Assembly (NCBI GenBank): GCA_020719945.1
Contig: DYPL01000009.1
Coordinates: 6,960 to 57,586 of the forward strand
Source: Turneriella parva
GTDB taxonomy: Bacteria > Spirochaetota > Leptospiria > Turneriellales > Turneriellaceae
Direction: 5' to 3'
DNA: 50,627 nucleotides
The notes under the pieces were generated by a model. That model had not been told where the DNA came from, did not search any database, and saw only the letters and a program-made list of their open reading frames with translations. The position numbers and the translations under genes are program-made. Shown piece by piece: positions 8,984 to 16,607 of the stretch; the first letter of the stretch is position 1, and each line of letters starts with the position of its first letter.

Positions 8984-9003
8984 TTGGGGGCAACGCCCCC
9001 CAA
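8984..9003. terminator. GC-rich hairpin between convergent genes
   Basis: TTGGGGGC-AAC-GCCCCCCAA forms a 7-8 bp stem between the convergent peptidase-like gene and the 9016-9600 gene. It has no strong U-tract on either side. It shares the GGGC-x3-GCCC core with palindromes near 37991, 38054 and 49320, so it may be one copy of a small palindromic repeat family. Confidence 0.5.
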
Positions 9004-9015
9004 AAGAATCTAATC

Positions 9016-9600
9016 TTACAAATCGTCGTTTTCTTCTACTACCGGAGGCTGAACATCCAAAAAGAAAGAAGACAATTCTTTTGCCTTCCAGATTCCTTTG
9101 TCATTGCGAACCATCATCATGGGGCGAGGCGAAAACCCGTAGACCGACACAAAAACTTTTAGCGTGCCAGTTGCTTCGTCGCCACTGTATTTGGTACGGC
9201 TGATGTTGAAACGAATCGGTTCAGAATACTCGTATCCATTCTGGGGAGTGGTTCCCTGGATATACGCTTTGGGCCAGTATTTTGTTTTGCGAAAGCGATC
9301 GAGATGATAGTCAAGATGGCCTGCCGGTTTGTAACCCTTGTATACATCTCCCTGAGAGAGGTTGTTTTTGTCGAGTGCGACGGTCATACACTTAAGCCCT
9401 TCTGTTTCGTCCTCGGCAAATACCAGCATGGCCAGTACCATCATGGCTGCGCCACCCTCTGGTGTCGTAGCAATCCTGTCGCGAATCTTCTCGAACTCTT
9501 CTACTGTTTTGGGTACATTCTTTATTTCGATTGTTTTTGCCTGTGCAAAAATTCCCGTTGCTGCGGTTGCGAACAACAGAATGCTAATTATTTTTTTCAT
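9016..9600 (-). CDS. Secreted protein of unknown function
   Basis: A 194-residue protein with a classical signal peptide (MKKIISILLFATAATGIFAQ). I start at 9600 because AGGAGAAACA precedes that ATG; the open frame reaches 9633 but adds nothing. The mature part has VEEFEKIRDRIATTPEGGAAMMVLAML, then LDKNNLSQGDVYKGYKP and a C-terminal beta-rich segment with FVSVYGFSPRPMMM. Similar proteins (TPEGGAA plus VYKGYKP) occur in spirochaetes and some Firmicutes as an uncharacterised domain family. No catalytic motif is visible. Converges with the preceding gene; its upstream region holds only short imperfect hairpins. Confidence 0.65.
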   Translation of the reverse strand: MKKIISILLFATAATGIFAQAKTIEIKNVPKTVEEFEKIRDRIATTPEGGAAMMVLAMLVFAEDETEGLKCMTVALDKNNLSQGDVYKGYKPAGHLDYHLDRFRKTKYWPKAYIQGTTPQNGYEYSEPIRFNISRTKYSGDEATGTLKVFVSVYGFSPRPMMMVRNDKGIWKAKELSSFFLDVQPPVVEENDDL

Positions 9601-9815
9601 TGTTTCTCCTTGCGTGTTTCCCGCGAAGTCCATTTGCCTTTTGCAGCATAAACAGGCAAGCCCATTTGGCTATTTCCCTGTGCGGGGAAAAAGCATTTTT
9701 TCTACCGCGCCCCGCCCCCTTCAGCTAACGCTCTGGGTTAACCGGGTGGGGCTTTCCACAACACCAAAAACAGCATAATAGATTGACAACAGCCGCGAAA
9801 GTTTTACAGGGATTC

Positions 9816-10151
9816 ATGCAGGAAAAAGATCGAAAATTTCCACGAGTCAAGCCGGAAGTAACTCTGGAATACCAGATAGCCAGTGATCACGAAACCAGCC
9901 ACAATGCCTCGCCTCTCGACATAAGCGCAAGCGGCATCTCTTTTTGCACGGAAGACGATATCGGTATAGACTCCGTGCTGCGCCTCACGATACGTCTCGA
10001 TGGAATAGACCACCCCATACCCGCAATTGGCCACGTGGTTCGCACCTACATGGAAGAAGGAAAACACTGCCTTGCGGTAGAGTTCAATTCCATCGACTAC
10101 GACGATTTTTTGACCGTACTCGATTACACGCTGGCCGGCTACGGCGACTGA
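9816..10151 (+). CDS. PilZ domain protein (putative c-di-GMP receptor)
   Basis: A 111-residue single-domain protein. The two c-di-GMP-binding signatures are present: RKFPR (RxxxR, residues 6-10) and DISASG (DxSxxG, about residues 40-45). The remainder alternates hydrophobic strands of a PilZ barrel (RLTIRLDG, AIGHVVRTY, CLAVEFNSID). It should bind c-di-GMP and act as an adaptor; target unknown. I start at the ATG at 9816, which follows AGGGA; a TTG at 9783 would extend it by 11 residues. That TTG is part of a TTGACA lying 33 nt upstream and more probably a -35 element. It ends exactly where the convergent ABC-F gene ends, with no gap. Confidence 0.88.
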   Translation: MQEKDRKFPRVKPEVTLEYQIASDHETSHNASPLDISASGISFCTEDDIGIDSVLRLTIRLDGIDHPIPAIGHVVRTYMEEGKHCLAVEFNSIDYDDFLTVLDYTLAGYGD

Positions 10152-12086
10152 CTACCCAAGTAGCGGTGCGAGCCGCTCGTGCTCAGCGTGCATTTTTTCC
10201 CATTTTTCAATGGTGAGCGCCAACTCTGCCTGCAGATTTTCTCGCTGCGATGCTAACGCTGCGATATCTCCGCTGGACGTGGCAAGCTGCCCTTCTATGG
10301 CGACAATGCGCTCCTCCAGTTGTGCTATGTTTTTCTCTGCTTCTGCCGAATCTTTTTTTAATTTAGATACTTTGTTTTTAAGCGCCTTGCGCTCCTCGTA
10401 CGACAATGCGGGAACAGCCTTAACCAGCTCTTCTTTGAGAACGACTTCTACCACATCTTCTTTTTTGCGCAGATTGGGATTGGCGCGGGCCAGATAATCG
10501 TCCCCCAGTTTGTCGAGATATTCCACGTAAGAACCCGAAAAGTCGCGCAGGCCTTCTTCTGTGATAGCCAGAATGCGCGTAGCAACAGTCGACACAAAAT
10601 GTTTGTCATGGCTTACAAAAATGACAGTACCTTCAAAGGTGGCCAGTGCCTCTTCGAGAGATGCCACGCTTTCCAGGTCGAGATGGTTGGTAGGCTCGTC
10701 GAGAATGAGAACATTCCCCCGAGCCAGAACCATTTTGGCCAGCAACAATCGGGCCGATTCTCCCCCGCTCAATGCCTCAATCTTTTTGTGAACATCGTCC
10801 CCGGAAAACAACAGAGCTCCCAGAGTACCGCGAATGGTGCCAATGGAAGCGTCGGGCTTGTAAGCGTACAGCCACTCGTACACTGTTTCGGGACCGGACA
10901 AAGCCTCGTGGTGGTCCTGCGCAAAATAAGAAATTCTTACCTCGTGGCCCCATTTGTACGTACCCGAATCGGCCTTGAGTTCATCCTGAATAATTTTGAG
11001 AAGGGTTGATTTACCAACGCCGTTAGGACCCACGATGGCAACTCTTTCACCCCGTTCTATTTCAAATGTCAAATTCTGAAAAAGATTTCTTGCGCCATAC
11101 GATTTTGAGAGTCCAGAAACAGCGAGCACTTCGCGGCCCGTCGATGTTTCAAAACCAAACCGGATGGAGGGATAAATGCGCGATGTTTTCTTTATGTCCG
11201 GCAGTTCTATTTTATCGAGCTGTTTTTGCCGAGACTGCGCCTGTTTGGCCTTGCTGGCCTTGGCCCCAAATCGGTTGATAAACTCCTGCAGCTCGGCCCT
11301 CTTTTTCTCGGCACCCTCTGCCTCTTTGATGCGTTGTTCCATGGCAAGGCTTTTGGAATCTACAAAGTCTTCGTAATTGCCGGTGTACAAAGTAACGGTT
11401 TCGTAATCGACATCGGCAATGTGGGTGCAAACGCGGTTCAAGAATTCACGGTCATGGGAAATGAGAACGAGAAGTCCCCGGTACGAAGACGCGAGAAAAT
11501 CTTCGAGCCAGCGAATAGAAACAATATCGAGGTGGTTGGTGGGCTCATCTAACAGCATTATATCAGGATTCTGAAACAACACGCGGGCCAATAGAACGCG
11601 CAGTTTGTATCCACCGGAGAGCTCCTTCATTTTGCCCTCCTGCTGTTTGGTAGAAATGCCCAGACCAGAGAGCAACCTGCCCGCCGCCGCTTCCGCAGAA
11701 TAACCGTCTTCTTTTTCTATGATTTCTTCGAGAATGGCCAGGCGCGTTCCATCGGCATCGGTCAGCCCTGCTTTTTCGTAAATGGCGTCTCTTTCCCGAA
11801 GTGCGGCGTGCAGTTGCGGATTTCCTCGAATGACGACATCCATTACGCGTTCCTCCTCGTACAGAAACTGGTCCTGTTTGAGAAAACCGATCACAGAGTC
11901 TCGCGGCCAGCTTACTTCACCCAGAGTTGCCGATTCCATTCCACTTAAAATTTTTAGCAGAGTGGTTTTGCCAGCACCGTTGGCGCCAATGAGCCCATAG
12001 CGGTTGCCGGGATTAAACTGAAAGGAGACATTTTCAAAAAGGGTTCTCTCGCCAAAACGCATGGCAAGATTGCTGGCACTGATCAT
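10152..12086 (-). CDS. ABC-F family ATPase (YbiT-like)
   Basis: A 644-residue soluble protein with two ABC ATPase domains and no membrane segment. It starts MISASNLAMRFGERTLFENV, close to E. coli YbiT. Domain 1 has GLIGANGAGKTT, signature LSGGYKLRV and LLDEPTNHLD. Domain 2 has AIVGPNGVGKST, LSGGESARL and LDEPTNHLDL. The linker between them is the charged P-site tRNA-interaction motif region (about residues 240-300). A C-terminal coiled coil (about 560-640, Lys/Glu rich) resembles that of Uup. ABC-F proteins act on ribosomes at the E/P site to relieve stalling. The start is supported by GAGGAAAC upstream of the ATG at 12086. Confidence 0.93.
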   Translation of the reverse strand: MISASNLAMRFGERTLFENVSFQFNPGNRYGLIGANGAGKTTLLKILSGMESATLGEVSWPRDSVIGFLKQDQFLYEEERVMDVVIRGNPQLHAALRERDAIYEKAGLTDADGTRLAILEEIIEKEDGYSAEAAAGRLLSGLGISTKQQEGKMKELSGGYKLRVLLARVLFQNPDIMLLDEPTNHLDIVSIRWLEDFLASSYRGLLVLISHDREFLNRVCTHIADVDYETVTLYTGNYEDFVDSKSLAMEQRIKEAEGAEKKRAELQEFINRFGAKASKAKQAQSRQKQLDKIELPDIKKTSRIYPSIRFGFETSTGREVLAVSGLSKSYGARNLFQNLTFEIERGERVAIVGPNGVGKSTLLKIIQDELKADSGTYKWGHEVRISYFAQDHHEALSGPETVYEWLYAYKPDASIGTIRGTLGALLFSGDDVHKKIEALSGGESARLLLAKMVLARGNVLILDEPTNHLDLESVASLEEALATFEGTVIFVSHDKHFVSTVATRILAITEEGLRDFSGSYVEYLDKLGDDYLARANPNLRKKEDVVEVVLKEELVKAVPALSYEERKALKNKVSKLKKDSAEAEKNIAQLEERIVAIEGQLATSSGDIAALASQRENLQAELALTIEKWEKMHAEHERLAPLLG

Positions 12087-12244
12087 GTTTCCTCAATGGA
12101 TTTACGGAATAGAGTGTAAAGTCAAAGCCTGAAGGAGGTTGCAGATTCGGCACTCATGGCAACGACAGGAAGCTGCTCAAACACATGACCCTCTCTGCTC
12201 ATACGGATAACCGACAAGAGTTTGTATAAAAGGCCAATTCTTTT

Positions 12245-12688
12245 TTACCAGACGGGAGCCTCGCTCACAACCCAGTTATTGAGAATTTCACGCGCATCGT
12301 CTGGCAACGATACAGGGCGATTGGTAGACAGATCCAGCCAGATGCCAACAGCGCGAGAAATGCAGACCACTTTTTCATCCTTTTCACGCACCATTCTATG
12401 GTGAAACAGAGCGCGCGTTCGCTTATAGGGCTCCACGAATGTTTCTATGCGAATTATGTCCCCAAAAAAAGCCTCTCCTTTATATTCAAATTCCGAGCGC
12501 AGCAGCATTGGCCGTATTCCGGCGGCAATCAGCGAATCGTGGTTCATCCCAATATCCTGAAACAGCCGAAAACGCGCCTCGTCTCCATAGGCATTGTAGC
12601 TCCCGTTGTTGACATGTCCGTTCGCGTCTGTATCGGTAAACCGGACATTCACGCGCACAATGTATGGCTCTTTTTTCTTCATGGCCAT
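12245..12688 (-). CDS. Hotdog-fold acyl-CoA thioesterase (4HBT/YbgC-like)
   Basis: A 147-residue protein with a single hotdog domain: VRFTDTDANGHVNNGSYNAYGDEARF at about residues 14-40 carries the YbgC-type catalytic Asp (TDxxGHVNN). It is followed by EFEYKGEAFFGDIIRIETFV and SRAVGIWLDLSTNRPV. It should hydrolyse acyl-CoA thioesters; chain length is not readable. The start at 12688 (MAMKKKEP) has no obvious Shine-Dalgarno; a second ATG two codons later is possible. It precedes the ABC-F gene on the same strand with a 158-base gap. Confidence 0.88.
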   Translation of the reverse strand: MAMKKKEPYIVRVNVRFTDTDANGHVNNGSYNAYGDEARFRLFQDIGMNHDSLIAAGIRPMLLRSEFEYKGEAFFGDIIRIETFVEPYKRTRALFHHRMVREKDEKVVCISRAVGIWLDLSTNRPVSLPDDAREILNNWVVSEAPVW

Positions 12689-12934
12689 ATCTGCATTGCA
12701 CTCGCACGGTGAAAATCATTAACAGGCTGTTAAGAAGCTATACCCCAGCGATACGACAACGTAATGGACAATGATCCATTATTCTGGCTCGTCAGGTAAA
12801 CACGGATTTTTTTTGCAGCCTACTCTAATACCGCTTGACATTGTACTGACCATATAAACAGTGGCGTACCGGAAACCACCGAACTTTACAGCGAACTGTT
12901 CCGGGAAAATTTAGATTGAGAGTTGAAGAACAAA

Positions 12935-13222
12935 ATGAACATTTACGTAGGAAATTTGCCTTACTCGGCAAGTGAAAGTTCCCTCCGGGAACAATTTGGA
13001 AGATTTGGAACCGTGTCCAGCGCGAGAATTATTACTGACCGCGAAACAGGTAGATCAAAAGGATTTGGCTTTGTAGAAATGCCGGATCATTCGGAAGCGG
13101 AACAGGCGATTTCGCAGTTAAACGGCGCTGAACTAAACGGACGCAATATTACTGTAAACGAAGCCCGTCCCCGCGAAGAAATGGGTGGTGGAGGACATGG
13201 CGGTGGCCGTCGGTCCCGCTGA
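12935..13222 (+). CDS. RRM-type RNA-binding protein
   Basis: A 95-residue protein made of one RNA-recognition motif (about residues 1-78) and a short Gly/Arg tail. RNP2 is IYVGNL at residues 3-8 and RNP1 is RSKGFGFVEM at about 40-49, with the expected aromatic residues Tyr and Phe for stacking on RNA. This is the small Rbp family found in cyanobacteria, spirochaetes and others, often cold induced. I start at the ATG at 12935; a TTG four codons earlier is possible. The upstream gap of 246 bases contains a TTGACA at 12835 but no matching -10 at 17 bases, so the promoter is unresolved; a structured 5' leader would fit the family. A strong terminator follows. Confidence 0.93.
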   Translation: MNIYVGNLPYSASESSLREQFGRFGTVSSARIITDRETGRSKGFGFVEMPDHSEAEQAISQLNGAELNGRNITVNEARPREEMGGGGHGGGRRSR

Positions 13223-13253
13223 TTTCTAACCCGTTCCTTCGTGAACAAAACCG

Positions 13254-13279
13254 GCCCGCTTATTCGAGCGGGCTTTTTT
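13254..13279 (+). terminator. Intrinsic terminator after the RRM gene
   Basis: Perfect 7-bp stem GCCCGCT (13254-13260) / AGCGGGC (13267-13273), 6-base loop, then six T. It ends the RRM transcript 31 bases after its stop codon. Confidence 0.92.
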
Positions 13280-13336
13280 GTGGCCATTCAAAAAAAAAGA
13301 TTGCCGCACTCTCTACAGCCTTAAACTATACTCATT

Positions 13337-13918
13337 ATGGAAATAGTAAAAGTCTGGGATATTTTTATCCGCATTTTTCACTGGTCTCTCGCGTTCGGCT
13401 TCATGGCTCTCATTGCCACGGCCCAGTTAGAACTGTACGAAGTGCATGTACCCCTGGGGCAATTCCTGATGGTTATGCTGACCGCCCGCATCCTCTACGG
13501 ATTCGTCGGCCCCAAACAAGCCCGATTTTTATCGTTTCTCTACAGTCCCGGAGCGGCTATCCGCTATCTTAAATCCATGAAAACGGATAAGCCCGAACAT
13601 TATATCGGCCACAACCCTGCTGCCTCTTTCGTCATGCTTGGCCTCATTTTTGGCGTGTATTTTGCCGGCATTCTCGGAATGTTTGCTCTCGGCGTTTCTG
13701 AAGGCGCAGGCCCGTTTGCTTCTCTCGTTTCCGCTTGGCCGGAAGCCACCCAAGATATGCTCGTAGAAGCCCACCACATTTTACCCAAGCTTCTCATTCT
13801 GCTCGTGCTCGCTCACTTTTATGGCATTTTTATGCACAACAAGGTGTATAAAGACAACATTATCAAAGCCATGATCGATGGCAAAAAAGTTAAGCACGGC
13901 GACGAAAAAGACCTGTAA
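13337..13918 (+). CDS. Cytochrome b561-family membrane protein
   Basis: A 193-residue protein with four membrane helices, starting VKVWDIFIRIFHWSLAFGFMAL. That is the N-terminal signature of di-haem cytochrome b561 / Ni-Fe hydrogenase b subunits. Candidate haem-ligand histidines are in RIFHW (helix 1), EVHVPLGQ (helix 2), EAHHILPK and LAHFYGIFMH (helices 3-4). It would move electrons between quinol and a periplasmic partner, but no partner gene is adjacent. A TATACT lies four bases before the ATG and a TTGCCG 36 bases before it; there is no Shine-Dalgarno, so a leaderless start is possible, though the spacing between those hexamers is long (20). panC follows after six bases. Confidence 0.85.
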   Translation: MEIVKVWDIFIRIFHWSLAFGFMALIATAQLELYEVHVPLGQFLMVMLTARILYGFVGPKQARFLSFLYSPGAAIRYLKSMKTDKPEHYIGHNPAASFVMLGLIFGVYFAGILGMFALGVSEGAGPFASLVSAWPEATQDMLVEAHHILPKLLILLVLAHFYGIFMHNKVYKDNIIKAMIDGKKVKHGDEKDL

Positions 13919-13924
13919 AAATCT

Positions 13925-14767
13925 ATGCAGATTATCCGTAGCATTTCGGAAATGAAAGCTCTCTCGGAAAAATTATTCAGAGAGGGCACGCCGACTGTTT
14001 TTGTTCCCACCATGGGATACCTTCACGAAGGCCACGCTTCACTGTTCAGGCGTGCAAAACAGATTCACCCCGTACTCATTGCTTCCGTTTTTATCAACCC
14101 TATTCAGTTTAACTCGCGCGAAGACTTTGAAAAATACCCCCGCTCCGAAGAGAGAGATCTGGAAATCTTAAAACGCGAAGGGGTCAATATTGCCTTTTTG
14201 CCAACTGCCTCGGAAATATACCCCCACCAGCCTGGTATCCGCATCTTATACCCTGCCCTCACAGAGGGGAAGCTTTGCGGCGCAACCCGCCCCGGACATT
14301 TTGAAGGCGTTTTGCACATTGTTCACAACCTCTTTTTATGGACAAAGCCTGCTGTTGCCGTGTTTGGAGAAAAAGATTACCAGCAGTTTCTCCTGATCGC
14401 CCGCATGGCCCAGGAGCTCGATCTCGGAGTAACCGTCTACTCTGCCCCGACAATTCGCGAAGCAGACGGTCTCGCCATGTCCTCGCGCAATACCCGTTTA
14501 TCTTCTTCCGGACGCAGGGAAGCCACAAGAATTTTTCATGCTCTATCTTTAGCGAAGAATTTACTGGATTCGGGCACCAGCCTGGACGAAGTGCGGCAAG
14601 CCATGTTAGAACCCCTTCATCCCTTTAAAGTGGAATATGCCGATATATTTCATCCCGATACTCTTACACCGCTGCAGGAGCGAGCCGAAGAATATCTACT
14701 CGCCGTAGCCGCCTGGGTGGACGGGATACGGCTCATCGACAATTTTTTAATTCGGAAACCCCATTGA
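13925..14767 (+). CDS. panC: Pantothenate synthetase
   Basis: Joins pantoate and beta-alanine using ATP in coenzyme A synthesis. The 280-residue length is standard. Motifs are intact: PTMGYLHEGHASL (HIGH-type ATP motif), FINPIQFNSREDFEKYPR, GHFEGVLHIVHNLF, FGEKDYQQ and MSSRNTRLS (KMSKS-like). Starts six bases after the cytochrome gene. The decayed polyprenyl synthase frame begins inside its stop region, showing the two were once coupled. Confidence 0.96.
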   Translation: MQIIRSISEMKALSEKLFREGTPTVFVPTMGYLHEGHASLFRRAKQIHPVLIASVFINPIQFNSREDFEKYPRSEERDLEILKREGVNIAFLPTASEIYPHQPGIRILYPALTEGKLCGATRPGHFEGVLHIVHNLFLWTKPAVAVFGEKDYQQFLLIARMAQELDLGVTVYSAPTIREADGLAMSSRNTRLSSSGRREATRIFHALSLAKNLLDSGTSLDEVRQAMLEPLHPFKVEYADIFHPDTLTPLQERAEEYLLAVAAWVDGIRLIDNFLIRKPH

Positions 14768-15090
14768 CTACGACAATAAACAATATAGAGAAAATCAGGC
14801 AATTCTTTGAGGAAAAATATATTCGCTTTCTCGATGGCATAGTCTCCCTGGAACGGCCATCGCTTACCTACCCCGCATGTATGGATCTTCTCGCCTTTGC
14901 CAAAACTCCCGGGAAAAGGCTGCGCCCTGTAATTCTATGAACACTTGGCAGATCTCTGGGATTGTCTCCCATGGATCTCATGTCGGCAACCATCTTTGTC
15001 GAGCTGCACCATTTACAGTTGCTGATTCTCGACGATATCATGGATGAAGACGAGTTCCGCAGAAAAGCGCGAACCGTACACAGGTTTTTT
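14764..15090 (+). pseudogene. Decayed polyprenyl (farnesyl/geranylgeranyl) diphosphate synthase
   Basis: A frame beginning TTGACTACG overlaps the panC stop and encodes KIRQFFEEKYIRF and then FAKTPGKRLRPVIL, the GKRLRP motif of trans-prenyl transferases. An in-frame TGA (14938-14940) interrupts it. The same frame continues with TLGRSLGLSPMDLMSATIFV, ELHHLQLLILDDIMDED (first Asp-rich motif DDxxD) and FRRKARTVHRFF. The homology then stops near 15090. The second Asp-rich motif and the whole C-terminal half are missing. The gene would have made C15-C20 prenyl diphosphates for carotenoids or quinones. Nonsense mutation plus C-terminal loss make it non-functional, unless the first 58 codons are read through. 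A 73-codon open frame from 14962 is only part of this remnant. Confidence 0.82.
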
Positions 15091-15091
15091 A

Positions 15092-15659
15092 CTCTCTTTG
15101 AGTTTTCTCCACGCGAATCCCGTCACTCTTCCCAGCCTGCTCAATGTAGGTACTCTTTATCTCCGGAGTTAAAAATAAACTGAACGCATTCCTCCCGCGC
15201 AATCGAATGCAAAGAGTCTACGAAACGATCGATTCCGCCTCTGGGAAATTTAACACCCAAACCAAAATCTACCTACGTCATGAGCAAATAGAGTGCCGGT
15301 GCTTTCGCGGGAGAGTTTCCGAGAAATACCTGGTTATAGCCGAGTACCTTCAAGTGCCTTGATCTTTGAATATTCTCTTTTGCCAGCCCTCCGGAGAACC
15401 CAATAGTTTTGCTCCAAGAAAGGACTTTTCTTTTAGCATAGGTTTCTACAAGTCTGGCTTGCGAAAATCACAATACAGTACATGTTCCAGGGCATTTTAG
15501 TACTTGATCTGCGCCTCTGCAAGACAGCTCCGCAACCTGGGGCCCACCCCGGATTCTATGCAATCAAACCGGCCTCGAGTGCATCGGGATTGTGCGGTAG
15601 ATCCAGCTTTTCGCCGTCTTCAGAAAACGGCCCGGAAAACGGGATCAATGGTCAGTAGC
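15092..15659 (-). pseudogene. Decayed CrtI-like phytoene/carotene desaturase remnant
   Basis: Translating the minus strand in several frames gives successive pieces in the order of a CrtI-family FAD desaturase. They are LLTIDPVFRAVF, then DGEKLDLPHNPDALEAG, then LKEKSFLGAKLLGSPEGWQ, then RHLKVLGYNQVFLGNSPAKA and PALYLLMT, then VDFGLGVKFPRGGIDRFVD, and a degraded tail like EIKSTYIEQAGKSDGIRVEK. The core GNSPAKAPALY...GVKFPRGG corresponds to the conserved middle of carotenoid desaturases. Frameshifts and stops (for example between ALYLLMT and VDFGLG) show it is dead. The N-terminal dinucleotide-binding fold and the C-terminal third are absent. It runs tail to tail with the polyprenyl synthase remnant. 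Identification rests on pattern recognition and has not been tested by search. Confidence 0.72.
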
Positions 15660-16122
15660 TTAGGCCATTGCGGCGCAAATGTACGACTGGTTTTTCGTCC
15701 TGCAATACGACAGAAGAAATCACTTCTGCGAGAATGAGCTCATGGTCACCCGGATGAAAATGAGCTATTTTGCGGACATCAATAGATGCCAGCGCCTGAG
15801 TAAGCTCAATGCCACCGTTTTCTGTTTCGCGATAGGGAAGCTCATCAAAGGGATTTACGGATGGATCATACCCTTTCCAGAAAAGTTTGAGAAACGATTT
15901 ATCGTGCTCTCCGACCACGTTGATGGTAAACACAGATCCCGCAATAATGGAATCGTAAACGGGTCTGCCCGGTTTAACGGCAAGGGCAATAACCAGTGGC
16001 TCCACGCTCACCTGCTGTACAAAACTGCCAAGAAAACCATCAACGCGATCTCCGTGGCGCGCTGCAATAATAAATAAACCCGATGGAATTTTTCCTACAC
16101 CTGCTGTTTCTTCTGGTTTCAT
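15652..16122 (-). CDS. Flavin reductase-like FMN-binding protein
   Basis: A 156-residue split-barrel flavin reductase domain. It starts with KIPSGLFIIAARHGDRVDGFLGSFVQQVSVEPLVIALAVK, matching the N-terminal FMN-binding half of FlaRed/HpaC proteins. It continues with SIIAGSVFTINVVGEHD and ends with LILAEVISSVV...KPVVHLRRNGLSY, a normal C-terminus. These enzymes reduce free or bound flavin with NAD(P)H. I start at the ATG at 16122, preceded by GAGGGA; the open frame extends to 16191 without support. It is intact although both flanking genes are broken. Its 3' end touches the CrtI remnant. Confidence 0.85.
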   Translation of the reverse strand: MKPEETAGVGKIPSGLFIIAARHGDRVDGFLGSFVQQVSVEPLVIALAVKPGRPVYDSIIAGSVFTINVVGEHDKSFLKLFWKGYDPSVNPFDELPYRETENGGIELTQALASIDVRKIAHFHPGDHELILAEVISSVVLQDEKPVVHLRRNGLSY

Positions 16123-16201
16123 GACCCATTCCCTCGCAAGGATATAAACGAGAAAGCAAAAATAGATTTTCGTGCTAACAGCGCGCCGCAAATATGATAC
16201 A

Positions 16202-16578
16202 ATGACGCAAGAGCCTGCTCTGCTCAGTCTTTTTCAATTGCCAACGGAACTTCGCAGAACCCTGCTGAGACTGGCCCTCATTCGTTTGGGATACACCCCC
16301 ATAGAAGCCGTAAACGGGCAGGATGCTCTCGAAAAAGTGAAACAGTACCGCCCCATTGCGGCAATTCTGGATTTGCGCATGCCCGTGATGGATGGCAACA
16401 AGGCAGCCAGCCTTATCCTGGATACAGGTCTTGGCATTCCTCTGATTGCCTACACGGCGGCAGACACTGACGAAATTCCCGATAAATCCCATTTCTCTTA
16501 TATTCTCGCAAGCCCTCACCCCTGTCTGAACTCATGGATGAGCTGCGCAACTCATTTGTTAAACCGGGAAAGTCTTGA
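16202..16578 (+). pseudogene. Frameshifted response-regulator receiver (REC) domain
   Basis: The frame from ATG 16202 reads TLLRLALIRLGYTPIEAVNG then AAILDLRMPVMDGNKA (phospho-acceptor Asp in LDLRMP) and IPLIAYTA (conserved Thr). It then loses the motif at ILASPHP. In another frame, starting near 16510, the sequence continues RKPSPLSELMDELRNSF to a TGA at 16576-16578. Restoring one A in the CAAG run at about 16510 gives ILAKPSP, the usual REC ending with the conserved Lys. So one base is missing. The N-terminal acidic pair is also absent (LFQLPTEL where a VEDN-type motif is expected). The gene was a stand-alone receiver of about 120 residues and is probably dead; the shifted frame reads on to 16597. 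A sequencing error in the A-run is the alternative for the frameshift, but not for the missing acidic pair. Confidence 0.7.
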
Positions 16579-16607
16579 CTGTTTGTCTTCACATTGAACA
16601 TTTCCCC

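Noticed and set aside
12122-12202. 26-codon minus-strand frame (MSREGHVFEQLP...) in the ABC-F leader, possible regulatory leader peptide
   Set aside because: It has no Shine-Dalgarno, no clear promoter and no attenuator hairpins linked to it. Leader peptides do occur before antibiotic-resistance ABC-F genes, but this one is YbiT-like.
12835-12858. Promoter TTGACA...TATAAA before the RRM gene
   Set aside because: The spacer is only 12 bases, too short for sigma70; the true promoter was not found.
14962-15183. 73-codon plus-strand gene
   Set aside because: It is the downstream piece of the decayed polyprenyl synthase; its last 30 codons read antisense into the CrtI remnant.
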